From positions 51,947,903 through 52,011,902 of the forward strand of contig CM053807.1 of the NCBI GenBank assembly GCA_028671895.1: a stretch of 64,000 nucleotides of DNA, given 5' to 3'. The notes under the pieces were generated by a model. The model was not told where the DNA came from. It saw only the letters and a program-made list of their open reading frames with translations, and ran no database searches. Positions 11,901 to 23,752 of the stretch are shown piece by piece. The first letter of the stretch is position 1; each line of letters starts with the position of its first letter. Source of the stretch: Oenanthe sinensis (taxonomy: Eukaryota; Streptophyta; Magnoliopsida; Apiales; Apiaceae). The position numbers were made by a program, and so were the translations under genes.

Positions 11901-14160
11901 TGTCTTCTTCTTCTTCTTCCTGTTTTTCATGTTCTGAACGCCTACAAACAGCATATTACTAATCTGACTAATTCTCTATATTGGTTTAAGAGTACTCTTC
12001 CACTGCTCCAGAGGAAAGCTCAGAACTATCGACTATTAGTTCTCCACCTCTGATTGATCCGAAGTATTTGCCACCTCTTCGAACCAGAACTGTAAGAATA
12101 TCTCGTAGAAGTTTCTCTAGGAAGAGCAGAGTCCCGATAGGTACAAAGATCTATAGTGTGGCAGAGCTTCAAGCAGCAACGGATTCCTTCAGTGAAGCAA
12201 ACCTTCTTGGAGAAGGATCTTTGGGTTCTGTTTACAAAGCAGAGTTTCCCAGTGGACAAGTACTTATTTTAAACTAAACCTTCTATTTCAATCAAAACTT
12301 ATATGCTCAAACAAATTATTAATGTTGTTCAACTTTCTATCTTCTGCAAGATTTTTGCTGTGAAGAATATCAATACAGTAGCACTGGCCCTGCATGAAGA
12401 AGAAAAATTTCTTGATGTGATATGGAATGTTGCCCGTTTGAGGCACCCAAGCATTGTAAAACTTGTTGGCTATTGTGTAGAGTATGGACAGCATATCCTT
12501 GTATACGAACACGTTAGAAATTTGTCTTTGGATGATGCTTTGCATTGTGACTCCTACATGCCTCTATCTTGGGGACTGCGTCTTCGAGTTGCTCTTGGAG
12601 TAGCTCGCGCTTTGAAGTAAGTAATCTTTCATCTTGATTAAACTAGTGGAATGTTCAAATGTTCAAATTGATATTTTGGAAAAGGCATGCATTGGAAATC
12701 CTGCAAATAAAGGAAAACAGATTTCATGACATCTCCATACGCTCGTATAGTTGTTTTAACTCTAAATGCAATCAACCTCCTGTTTCACTTTTTGGTTTTC
12801 TTCATCTATATATGATGTTTCCAGCTATTTGCATTCAACGTGCATGCCTCCTATTGCCCACAGCAACTTAAAGGCTGCTAATATTTTACTTGATGAGGAT
12901 CTTATGCCCCATATCTGTGATACTGGGCTAGCCATTCTAAAGCCTCTTACAAGCAACAAGATCAAAATTAAGGTACTTTATTTGAATATCATCTTTGTTG
13001 CAGTTATAAAGCATGTTATACTCTTAATCAGAGAAATTATTTTAAATAACTTTGTAATTTTGGAGAGAAAAAAAAAGTAGACAACTTTATGCATAACAGA
13101 AGTTTATATTCCTTGTCTTGCTTTCAGAAGCTCCAGTTAAGTGAAAGCATGATTTGGCAGTGACAAGTAGAAACGTATCTTTTGCTAACTAAAAGTTTCA
13201 AATTAATAAACAATATCTGATACTCTTGCTTGATATTGAATCAGGCTTCTGAAATGGCTATTGGTGATACCGGTTACATTGCACCAGAACACATCCAATC
13301 TGGCATTGGTAACATGAAGGGCGATGTATACGCTTATGGGGTATTGCTTCTAGAGCTTTTCACTGGACGGAGGCCCTTCGACAGGTTCAGACGTGTCCTA
13401 CTTTTTTTTTAATCCCTGCACTTCCTTTTTGTCATGTATCCTGATAGTGTTTTTTTTCTTAAACAGTTCAAAACCAAGAGGAGAGCAATCACTGGTGACT
13501 TGGGCTTCATCGCAGCTGCATGACAATGAATCTTTGGAACAGATGGTTGATCCGGCCATTAGAAGGACTATTCCATCTAAGGCTCTTTCTCGTTTTGCTG
13601 ACATCATCTCGCTTTGCATTCAGGTATCACTACATTTAATACAATTATACCTTCTCTGGAAAGTATCGTATAGGTTCATCTTTAATTGCAGCCAGAAATC
13701 TAGTGTTTAAATTACTTTCTTATTCTCTTACAAATTTCACCAGTTCACCCTATCCCTTGTATTAAAAGTTGAGTTCTTCGGTTCTCCAATAGAAAAACCA
13801 CACCAACAAAGTAGATTCTTGGATAAAAGCATAAAACTAAAGTTTATTCATTTTCCTTGTTTTTCCTGATATATACTTTTACGCACACATTTTGAAAATA
13901 AAATAAAATTTACAAGTGTGTTTTGAAAAGAATAGCTTTTCATGTCTGTGCTTATGTGAGTGGAATCAATTGATCAGCCTCAGAAGGAGTTCCGACCCCC
14001 AATGACAGAGATTCAGGAAGGTCTCATGTGCATACTACAAGAGCATCGCATGGTGAGAACTGCAGCTGATGGTACTGAAGCTGACCCTCTGGACAGGTCA
14101 TTCCGCTCAAGCAACTCCCGCTTCTTTGCTTCACCAACATTGAGCTATCTGTCAATCTGA
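8987..14160 (+). CDS. SRF2: STRUBBELIG-family LRR receptor-like kinase, SRF2-like
   Basis: The predicted protein is 729 aa from 16 exons: 8987-9077, 9799-9931, 10016-10087, 10178-10243, 10327-10398, 10481-10552, 11118-11189, 11276-11341, 11430-11495, 11578-11894, 11991-12259, 12351-12616, 12825-12972, 13245-13384, 13467-13623 and 13978-14160. All junctions are GT-AG and in phase. A signal peptide (about 1-25) precedes the SRF N-terminal domain (GGDPCAESWAGVAC). Next come six or seven LRRs, several encoded by single 66-72-nt exons. A PPW/Ser-rich juxtamembrane part, a TM helix (about 284-307) and a cytoplasmic kinase domain follow. The glycine loop (GEGSLGSV) and AVK lysine are present, but the catalytic loop reads AHSNLKAAN and the DFG site reads DTG, so it is probably a pseudokinase like others in this family. 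The C-terminus SPTLSYLSI matches Arabidopsis SRF2 as I recall it. The role is plasma-membrane signalling; the ligand is unknown. Confidence 0.93.
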
Positions 14161-14976
14161 ACAAAGTTTGCACAATCAGCTGTGTTTCTTATCTAGCTGA
14201 CCCAATTTTGTAAAAGTTGTCGAGCATCAGAGGAAAACTTGGTTAATCGTACATACATGCGTGGATTCCAGTAAAAGTGTAAAATGTTTGAAAGTCATGT
14301 ATAAAAGTGTAGATTTTAGGTGAGATATGTAGATTGGAACTTTGGAAGTCCATGCATGTGTGGATTTACCGTTACCTTTAGCTCATGTGATATACCCCAA
14401 TTTACTTCTTGCTTGAGTGCCCTTAAATTTTTAGTTTAAAAATTAGTTCTAATTTAAAAAAAATTAAGTAATTTTTAGATTTTTTTTCGCATAAAATTTT
14501 AATGTAAACATACATATTTAAGACACATATTTAAATAGTGTAAATTTTATCTATTTTAATTAAAAATTATTTTAAAAAGTCAGTTCAAAAAGTAATCGAA
14601 TAATGATTAATCAACGCTTTTTAGGACATGGTTTAAAAAGTAACTATATTAATTATATAGTATCATATTAATTTATTAAGATTTAAATGTATTTGTGTAT
14701 TTTGAAATAAATTTTAAATATAATTTTTTATGATTTTCCAAATATATTATTTAAATAATTTGTAGTTTGAAAAAATGATTCTATATAAATAAGGGAAAGA
14801 AGTGGGCTAAGAATGAAGTTGTCACAGACCCGGGTTTCCCGTTGAATCCAGAATCCAGATAGAGCAAGAATCCGATTCCAAATCTAAAAGACAAGGGTCC
14901 GGTTCAAGTGGTGCGGCGGTGTATTCTAATAGATATTTATCCAATTCCAATCCCCATTTCTCTGTTTTGTTTTGAC
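14161..14976. other. SRF2 3' UTR and AT-rich spacer
   Basis: No coding signal. It is strongly AT-rich with scattered TTTAAA and TTAAAT words. The only feature noted is the hAT insertion that begins immediately to the right. Confidence 0.6.
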
Positions 14977-15713
14977 CAGGGATGATAGGTTTGGGGCAGT
15001 TTTGCCCCGAAATCGAAACTGCATATATTCGGTTTTAAAAATTAAAAACCGTAATTAAATCATCATTTTCGATTTCGGTTTTAAAAAACTCGGTTTGATT
15101 TTTAACCGTTCGGTTTTGGTTATAAAACCGAACGAAAAAATCATAAAAATATTATATAAGACTTTAAATTTATAAATAGTAATCTTCTCGATATTTTTAA
15201 AAAAAATTGTAACTTATTTTTTATTAGTTAGTTTTATACTAAACTTGATTAAAATTGTATATAATTGTACATAATTGTCTCGGTTAATTAATAAAATAAA
15301 TACTAATTTCATTAATTAATAATCAATCAATTGTACTATTTTCATGTCTCAATCTTCTCTCTCCTAAAATTATTATCTGAAATTCTTAATATGAACAAAT
15401 TAAAATCTTAAAGAAATGAAATTATTTCACTATTCTTTTGATGTATATATATATATATCAAAAAATTGTAATACTATATATTTATAATTTATATTAAAAA
15501 TATATATGTATTTATTATTTTTAAAAATTTATATAAATTATTTATTTATTTTAATAATCGGTTTGGTTTTTTACGGTTTGGTTTTAACCTATAACTGGAA
15601 CCGATCTATCAGTTCAGTTTTTAATTTTTCGGTTTCGGTTCGGTTTTATACGAATCGGTTTTTACCGATTTCGATTCGGTTTCGGTTTTATTTCAATTTT
15701 TTGCTCAGCCCTA
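14977..15713. mobile_element. Non-autonomous hAT element, 737 bp
   Basis: The ends are CAGGGATGA (left) and TCAGCCCTA (right), whose reverse complement is TAGGGCTGA; these are hAT-type inverted termini. The element is flanked by a perfect 8-bp duplication GTTTTGAC at 14969-14976 and 15714-15721. Subterminal regions are packed with CGGTTTT/CGGTTCGG words in both orientations, as expected of transposase-binding subterminal repeats. There is no transposase frame, so it is a MITE-like deletion derivative. Confidence 0.9.
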
Positions 15714-15851
15714 GTTTTGACTATTAGGTAGTTAAATTATCATTAACTAAAAAAATTACTATTTATTTTAAAAAATTGAAAATTATATATTAAAGTAGAT
15801 TAGATATATTTTTAATAAAATAAGTTTTTAAAATTTTCTTAATTATATAAT

Positions 15852-16748
15852 GGGTCATCTTCTACAGCCACTAGATAACTGACATAATCCAGCCAACTCA
15901 TCGCTCACCATTAAAAAAACGAAAGGACGACTGTGATTAAATAAAAACAAAATGACATACACACTATTATAGAGCGTACCTATATAGTTAGAAAATATTC
16001 TAAGTCAAAACAGTTTCACAGTCAATCTCTCTGTACATACGCTCTATTATAGAGCGGATGTCCGTTCTATTATATAGCGTACCTATATGGCTGGAAAAAA
16101 ATTCTAAGTCAAAACAGTTTCCAATCACCATCATCAATAATCTCTACTGTTTTAGGACTAGGTTTTTTTTTATCATTATCATCTTCAATCTCAATTTTAA
16201 ACTTATTAGGAGACTTTAATTTTGAAAAAATGAAATGAAGAGAGCTAACTTTAATAAAGTTTTAACCAAGCTCAAACTTCAACTTTCGAATCTTCTCCCA
16301 AACTCAAATTTTGAAGAAATCGAATTTTCTTCCAAACTCAAATTTTGAAATCTTGAACAAATTGAATCTTCTCATAAGCTCAAAGTTTATAAAAAAATGG
16401 ATTTTAGATAACTCAAAGTATATTGGGTTATGAAATGGGCATGAGATGGGTTATGAGATGGGCAAAGTTGAAATGGGTTTTAGAGAACTCATGGAAATCT
16501 CCAAAAATTAGGTATGATAAAATAACTAGTGTGTTGCTGGAAGATATGAGTGTGTATTATAGGGAGAGATATAATAAAGCGTATTATTAAAAAGGTAAAA
16601 TGGGAAGAAAAAAAGTAAGATACGCTCTATAATAGAGCGTACTATGTTACTTTTTTTTAAATCTCAGTCGTTGATTTGAATTTTAACGGTAGGAGATGAG
16701 TTGATTGTATTATTGTAATTATCCCATTGTGGCTCCTGAACCTTTTTA
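15852..16748. mobile_element. Mutator-like non-autonomous element, about 900 bp
   Basis: Long imperfect inverted repeats (about 100 bp) are recognisable: the left arm around CAACTCATCGCTCACC and the right arm, inverted, around CAACTCATCTCCTACC. Near-matching 9-bp flanks TTATATAAT (15843-15851) and TTATACAAT (16749-16757) fit a Mutator-type duplication with one mismatch. The extreme tips are poorly conserved, so the borders may be off by some bases. Inside are two oppositely oriented copies of a 17-nt near-palindrome CGCTCTATTATAGAGCG (16040-16056, 16623-16639). A direct repeat of about 50 bp also occurs (15973-16026 and 16076-16130). No transposase. Confidence 0.65.
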
Positions 16749-17210
16749 TTATACAATATGTGTAATTTGTTAACAAAACTTGATCTAGTAAATAACCAAT
16801 AAGACACATAAAAATATTAATATGAGATGGAATGAGTGTAACAAAACATACTCTATCTGGAATCCTCGCACACTGTCTGTCATTTTCAATCCTTTTCCAT
16901 CTTTATCTTTTGTGAACACACACTTATAAAGGGTCCAAACATACTCATTCTATTCGATGTGAGATGTTACAAACACTTCGCCGTCCACCGACAAACTTAC
17001 GGAACCCAATTAGTGCCTTAGCATTTCCGGCTGAGTAAGGTTTTGATACCATTTATAACAACTCAAGTTCATAATTGAATGCATACCGGACCCACAACCC
17101 ACCACAGGTCCCATAAAAGATAGCAATTTTTTTGTTTACAAAAATTGTTGACTTATCCTTATAAAGAGCGCAAACATACCCATTTTATTCGATGTAGGAT
17201 ATTACATCTC

Positions 17211-17253
<43 letters not shown>

Positions 17254-17402
17254 GAAAATATATATTATATATACATATATATTGGGTATATATATGTATA
17301 TATATATTGACAGAAAATATATATTATATATATTGATAGAAAATATATATACAGTCTTTTTATTCAATGGACTTTGATATTATATATATGTGTGTGTGTG
17401 TG

Positions 17403-17464
<62 letters not shown>

Positions 17465-17511
17465 TATATATAAGTAAATGGATTTGTATAAAAGAATGTA
17501 TTTAAGATTGT
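16749..17511. other. Retroelement relic and (TA)n-rich spacer
   Basis: A pair of about 50-bp direct repeats (16921-16973 and 17158-17210) shares TATTCGATGT and a TTACA end. Between them lies TTTTGATACCATTTATAAC, which resembles the complement of the tRNA-Met primer-binding site used by copia elements, so this may be an eroded LTR relic. Long TA microsatellites follow at about 17214-17248 and 17409-17461. No gene. Confidence 0.4.
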
Positions 17512-17755
17512 ATTTTTGTGTTTAAATCTAACTGCATTGTATACATAGAATTTCTACAACATTGCTTCCAATATTAATGAATTACCCTTTTTCTTCATAT
17601 AACTATATTTTATTCATTCCCCCTACTTGTATCTTTTAATTGAACGTATGTGTAAGTAGGGGTGAACATAATCCGGTTAACCCGCTCAACCCAACCCAAC
17701 CCAACCCTTGTTTCGGTCAAACAAACTGAATCGTCCAAAACCGAGGGTTGAACAG

Positions 17756-19131
17756 TGTTAGGTCCAAATGATTGTAGAAGGGGGGGTTGAATACAATCTC
17801 TATTAAATATTAAAATCTGTTTCGGATAATTTTTTATTAAACAATTTAATTATTATCACGAAATAATAATCAAAGAAACACAGTTCAAGTAAAATACTTA
17901 TATTAAACTTGATGTGGGTTACAAGATTAAATCAGATAAACACTAATAGCTCTTTAGAATTTCTACAGAATATTTAACATGAATGCTCTGTATTTTTCTT
18001 TTTAGTTGAATAGAAAGTTAATTGAAGTGTTGAATACTACTGACTTAATCTGCTATTTATAGGCAAAATCAGATGCTGGAGACTTTTCTGGCTCGGGGAG
18101 ACTTTTTGATGTCGGGAAGACTTTTTCTGTCTGGGGAGACATTCTCTTGGAAGATATTTCTGCTCGGGGAGACTTTTATAATTTTGGAAGACTTTTGAAT
18201 AACCAAGAGACATTTGAATTAACACTCGGGAAGACTTTTAATCCTGTGGGAGACATATATCACTCGGGGAGACTTATTTAGAAAATCTCGGAGAGACTTT
18301 TAAAAAGTCTTCCCGAGAATAGATTCTGCCGACTTGAGTTGTGTATATGTACTGACCTTCTTTTTCTTATTTCCTTTTCTTTTCTTCTTTTTTTGTTTTC
18401 TTTTTAATTAAATTCTATTACTTTTATTATATATCTTGTAAATTAAATTAATTCATTTTGAATTAATCTAATTATATATGATACATAATAAATTATATTT
18501 TTGATAATAGAATTAAATTAAAGTCTTCTTCATTCTAAAATAATTCTAAAATAATTAATTTCTTAATCAATTTAAGAAATAAATTAATTCTGATTGAATT
18601 AATTTACCAATTAAATTAACTAAATAATTTAATCAATTAATAGAGAATTAAATTAAAGTCTTGACTCCACAACAGTTGGTGATATAATTTTAAATCTTCT
18701 ATCTTCACACTAATGTCTGTAGCTGTCCATTTCTTCTGTAGTAAAGAATTTTCTCTGTATTTTGCCAACACTCTGTGTACTGTCTGGTTCACGAGTGATT
18801 CATAACAAATAAAATTATTCACTTGACTTTTGTAATGGTTCACTTCTGCTCCTTCTGATTTGACTATATTTGTTGTCACACAAATTGAAATCTTCTGACA
18901 CTGTAGCTTCTTCAAACTTAAATACTCCACTGAGGCATGATCAATTAAATTGAGCTTCTTTCAATGTAGTACTGCTTCAAGTCTGTAGATTGACTTTGAT
19001 CTTCTTTTTCTTGTCAAATAATACCTGCTGAAGATTCCTGTGACAGATAATATATTTACTTACAAATTATCTATGTTTGAGTTGAGTTGTCATCTCGCTA
19101 AACAAATAGGCTTCTAAACATATGCCTTTCA
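17756..19131 (-). mobile_element. 3' LTR of a Sirevirus-type copia element
   Basis: A 1376-bp LTR. In minus sense it starts TGAAAGGCATATG after the polypurine tract (rc of atctccccctatttg, 19132 onward) and ends ...GGACCTAACA. AACAG precedes it at 17751-17755. A minus-strand TATA box (TATAAATAG, rc of 18053-18061) places the start of transcription near 18020-18030, leaving about 265 bp of R-U5. It matches the right LTR at over 99% outside one 78-bp indel by my reading, so the insertion is young. Confidence 0.9.
18070..18330 (-). repeat. Array of GGGAGACTTT motifs upstream of the LTR TATA box
   Basis: About a dozen copies of the degenerate word GGRAGACTTT (plus strand) occur at 20-35-bp spacing, ending in an inverted copy AAAGTCTTCCCGAG at about 18314. 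In element sense the array lies immediately upstream of the TATA box, in distal U3, the usual position of LTR enhancer repeats. The enhancer role is inferred. Confidence 0.75.
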
Positions 19132-22102
19132 ATCTCCCCCTATTTGTTTGTTAAACAATAACAAGCAAATCACTAGAGGATAACTCAACTAACAAACAAG
19201 AAAAAGATATAACAATAAAACTTGTAAATAAACAAACTTAGTTCTGGTTTATATTAAACATTGCCAGATTCAAACATTAATGATAAATACAAGATAGTTG
19301 TTCCTCTAGACTGAACATATTTAACAAAGTTCTATCTTGACTTACTTATCATTACCAGCTTCAGAAATATCAACGTCACCTTCTTCTAGAGTTTAACTTT
19401 TGTGATCAGGTGTCATTGGTACATCTTCAGTGGCTGGTTTCTCTGGATCAGATTGTACATTTCCAGATTTCTTGAGTAACTGAAATGAAAGATATTTGTT
19501 CCTCTAGTATTGAACATATTATACAAGTAGTATTATCTTCATTTCTCAGACTCATCACTACTCCCCCTTAGGATGGCAGGGATGAAGTCTTGTTCTCTTC
19601 TTATTACCATTTCTCCTCTGTTTCTCCAATTCCTGTCTTCACTTTCTCATCCAAGGTGAATTCATTCTCCTCTTATGTGAATTATCCAACCATTTTAATA
19701 GAGGTAACAACATACATGGCATACATTCAGCATTAAACCATCGCAGATATAAAAAATGCAAACTATGACATGTTATGCATTTTAGAAAATCCGGTTAATC
19801 CTTTATACAAGAATCTTCTAAAATCAAATGGAATAGAAGAACTAATAAATAATCATTAGTTATATCCAATCCAAACATGTTGTTATATACCCCCTTTTCT
19901 TATTCAACAATGGAGTAATCCTCTTCTAGTAAAAAGACTTTGTTCAACAATTCTCCCTTTTGGATCTTGTTCAACACTTCTTCCTTTTTGGATCTTGTTC
20001 AAACTTCTCCCCCTTAGTTGAGTAATCCTCTTCAGAATCCTTAATATCAGAAGAAATTTCTTTCCCCTTAGTTGAGTAACATTAGAAATCTGTAACAGGG
20101 AATTGGGAATGTGATTTGGTAATTGTCCTAGTGTGTGATTTTACTTTGTGTTTCTCACAAGTGTTTCGCTCATATACTCTCTAAGTGTTTCACTCTTAGA
20201 ATATATATTTTCACTCTTTCTCACTTGTGTTTCACTCTTTTCTCACAACACTGTTTCTCTCTCAGTACGGATGACACAGTCTTTTGTACCTGCAAGAAAG
20301 ATCCCCATAGCCCCTTCAAGAGAGGTCACTGGTGGTGCAATGGGGTTTCGTAAATCCCCGTCCTCAATTGATTCTATTAAAATATTTGACTTTGAAAACT
20401 GAATTGCTTCAGGAATAGATTCAATGAGTTGCTGATCATCTAAGATGATCTATTCCGTTAGGAATCCAGATATGTTCCATCTGGGGAGGGAGACAAGGAT
20501 CTATAATGTAGCAAAAGATCCAAGTTTCCTCCTGACGCCTGTGAAGGCATGTTGATTCAGTCAGAATCATCAATCATTCTTCCTTCCTTGATATGGAAGT
20601 TTAGAATAATTGCTTCCGTCAATTCATCCTTAGTGTGTGACAATCCTTACAGTGCACTTGAATATTACATATATGGTTTGCAGTGTTTGAGAGTGTCCAG
20701 ATGAAGTTGACTCTTTACAAATGGCCTTGGCTGACAGGCCGAATTCAATAGACTCATCATGTTAAGATGACGAACCTAGTAACAGTTTTGCCATTTGTAA
20801 ATCTATACCCTTTTGGGAGGATATAAATTAGTTAGCAGTTGCCTTGGTTTCAATTTCATATTCTAACTAGAGGCAGAGCTGCTGGAACACTCATAGATAC
20901 TTCTCTTTTCTAGTGCACTAGAGGCACTTACTCTCTCACCCTCTTTAGTTGATCAAACTTTTCTTTTCAGGGGTTTAGTAGATGAAGTTGTATCTGTTTG
21001 AGTGTTTGTGTCTATGATCTGTGTTAGAGATTGAAGGTTTTCAATCCCTTGATCTTGTCCTAATGCCACTGAGGGCTCAATATATCAATAGTATATATAT
21101 ATATATATACTAATTGATTAGAGAATATATCAAGATCGAGATTACCTGCTTTTACCTCGAGTCGATTGCTCTTGTTTGGCAGAACACATATATGCTTTTA
21201 TTATTAGTGATTTTCAGATACCACAATATATATTATCACTAACAACAAAAATCACAATTAATTACAATGAAACAATAACAAGTTATCAAAATATGATAAT
21301 TAATAATAATTTTAAAAAGCAAGTAATTATGTTCTTAATATCTCATCGTATTAAAACTATGAAACTAATAAACGATGAATTGCTTCACTTCATAATTTTA
21401 ATAAGATAAAATATCATCGCTAAATACTAAATAATCATAGGAATGAAAATTAGCACTTAACTTCATACATTATATCTAATAATTGTTACTCAAGCATATG
21501 ACAATTATACTCATAACAATTATCAGTGATATATGTAAGCTCGAGAAAATAAGTGTAAAAAAAATTCACAAGTCCTTTAAATATTGACATTTAATACTTA
21601 TGATTCTTAGAACAATTTCTCGTAGACAAAAATAAATAAACTTACACACACACATATATATATAGAAATAATGATACTAAAAGTTTAAAAATAAAAACAA
21701 TATGTACCAATTGTTGGAAAACAAAAATAATAAAGATATATATACAGTAAAGATGCCAATTAAATAAAACTGTACAAAGTTCTATTAACCTATTTATTAA
21801 ACTTAATATACATATAATAGTTATACTTCAATATTAAATTATTTTCAAATAAAAATAACTTTTACCAAAATTTTAACTTGTAAAATTTTGATTAAATTAT
21901 TTTAAAGATAATAATCTAAAATTAAAATATAGTAGAATACAATCAAAATAGATAAAATAAAATACTATTATAATAATATACACTAAACACACATTTGAGA
22001 ACTAGAATTTAGTAAAATAAATTCACAAGTGTTATGACAAATATTCACATAACAAACACTTGTAATTTTATTTAAGAACATAATGCAGATGTGAACTGGG
22101 AT
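19132..22102 (-). other. Non-coding region between Sirevirus pol and 3' LTR
   Basis: About 3 kb with no substantial frame on either strand. Several polypyrimidine tracts on the plus strand (near 19132, 19560, 19890, 20007, 20060) read as polypurine tracts in element sense. Multiple polypurine tracts in this position are a known Sirevirus feature. A cluster of AGTGTTTCRCTC repeats lies at about 20150-20260 and a short TA microsatellite at about 21089. No envelope-like gene is recognisable. Confidence 0.7.
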
Positions 22103-23638
22103 TTAAGATGAAGAACTATTCAACATCCCAAGTTCACCAACTAACCTGGTGAATGTGGATTCATCAAGTGGCTTAGTAAAAATATCTGCAGTCTGTTCTT
22201 CTGTGGGTACAAAGTGTAACTCCATAGTACCATTCATAACATGTTCTCGAATAAAATGATACCTGATATCTATGTGCTTTGTCCTCGTGTGCTGTACAGG
22301 GTTGTTGGAGATTGCAATGGCACTTGTGTTATCACATAAAATAGGAATTTTATTTAACATAAAGCCATAATCTCTGAGTTGATTCCTTATCCATAAGATC
22401 TGAGCGCAACAGCTTCCCGCAGCAATGTACTCAGCCTCTGCTGTAGAATTGGAAACTGTTTGCTGTTTCTTGCTGTACCAGGAAATCAATCTTCTCCCTA
22501 GGAATTGACAGCTCCCTGAGGTGCTCTTCCTATCAACAACACTACCTGCATAATCAGAATCTGTATATCCTATTAGATTAAAACCAGATTCTTTAGGGTA
22601 CCAGATACCAAGATTAGGTGTACCCTTAAGATATCTTAAGATTCTTTTCACAGCAACAAGATGAATATCTCTAGGATCCGCTTGGAACCTTGCACATATA
22701 CAAGTGGCATACATAATATCTGGTCGGCTTGCAGTTAGGTAAAGTAGAGATCCAATCATACCTCTGTAGCTTGTGATGTCTACCTTTATTGAGTTTTCAC
22801 ATGCTCCAAGCTTGACAGCTGTAGATGAGGGAGTTCTTGCAGATGCTGAATCTTCCATGTGATACTTCTTCAGAAGTTCTTTAAGGTACTTGGACTGACA
22901 AATGAATATTCCATCTATTCTTTGACTCACTTGAAGTCCAAGGAAGAATTTCAGCTCTCCCATTAAGCTCATCTCGTACCTACTCTGCATTAACTTAGCA
23001 AATCTCTTGCACAAGTTATCATTAGTAGACCCAAATATTATGTCATCAACATATACTTGTACCATTATCAGATCATTATTGTGTTTCTTATAAAATAAGG
23101 TTTTATCTATGACTCCTCTAACAAAAGCATTTTCAAGTAAGAATTCTGAAAGAGTGTCATACCATGTTCTGGGTGCTTGTTTGAGACCATAGATAGCCTT
23201 GAAAAGAAAATATACAAAGTCCATGTGATCTGGATCTTCAAAGCCTGGGGGCTGTTGTACATATACCTCTTCAGCTAACTTTCCGTTCAGGAATGCACTC
23301 TTCACGTCCATTTGATAAACTTTAAAATTGGAGTGAGCTGCGAATGCCAGAAACATCCTGATAGCCTCAAGTCTTGCAACTGGAGCGTAGGTTTCATCAT
23401 AATCAATTCCTTCAGCTTGGGAATAACCTTTTACAACCAGTCTGGCCTTGTTCCTTATCACAATGCCATCTTCATCTAACTTGTTTCTGAATACCCACCG
23501 TGTGCCAATTGCAGTCCTGTCCTTCGGTCTGGGTACCAGTTTCCAAACTTCTTGAGATTCAAATTGATTGAGTTCATCTTGCATAGCAATCACCCAATCA
23601 GGATCAGACAGTGTTTCTTCTATTTTCTTAGGTTCCAT
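22103..23638 (-). pseudogene. Sirevirus reverse transcriptase-RNase H
   Basis: A 511-codon open stretch on the minus strand with the RT blocks RWVFRNK, KARLVVKGYSQ, DVKSAFLNG and YGLKQAPRTWY, and the catalytic YVDDIIFGS characteristic of the SIRE/Maximus lineage. RNase H follows, with DSDYAG, STAEAEYIAAG, DNTSAI and the terminal ADIFTKPL. The domain pair is full length. It lies in the same frame as the upstream integrase, separated by a single in-frame TAG at 23753-23755. The open reading through RT-RH suggests recent activity. Confidence 0.9.
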
Positions 23639-23752
23639 TTCAGATAGAAACCCAGAATAATTGCATTGATTCTGTGTAGCACCTCTTGTTCTAACACCAA
23701 CATCTGGATCACCAATGATCAGCTCAAAAGGATGAGCTCTACTCCAAATTCT

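Larger units (their letters stand above)
17512..19131. repeat. Left copy of a duplicated block (flank + hAT end + LTR)
   Basis: This block reappears at 27953-29650 with no length change except a 78-bp duplication inside the right LTR. The block contains, in order: 145 bp of ordinary flank, the hAT target site TGTGTAAG (17649-17656), the first 99 bp of a hAT element starting TAGGGGTGAACA (17657), the 5-bp site AACAG, and a full LTR. Only a handful of substitutions separate the copies (for example GAATCGTCC/GAACCGTCC). A flank duplicated together with an LTR is not expected from ordinary retrotransposition. Confidence 0.9.

Noticed and set aside
17214..17461. Possible regulatory TATA cluster
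   Set aside because: Plain TA microsatellites without adjoining gene.
18070..18330. CRISPR-like regular repeats
   Set aside because: Degenerate spaced words in an LTR of a plant retrotransposon; no constant repeat/spacer structure and wrong kind of genome.
18637..18930. 97-codon frame duplicated at 29156-29449
   Set aside because: Part of the duplicated LTR, not a gene.
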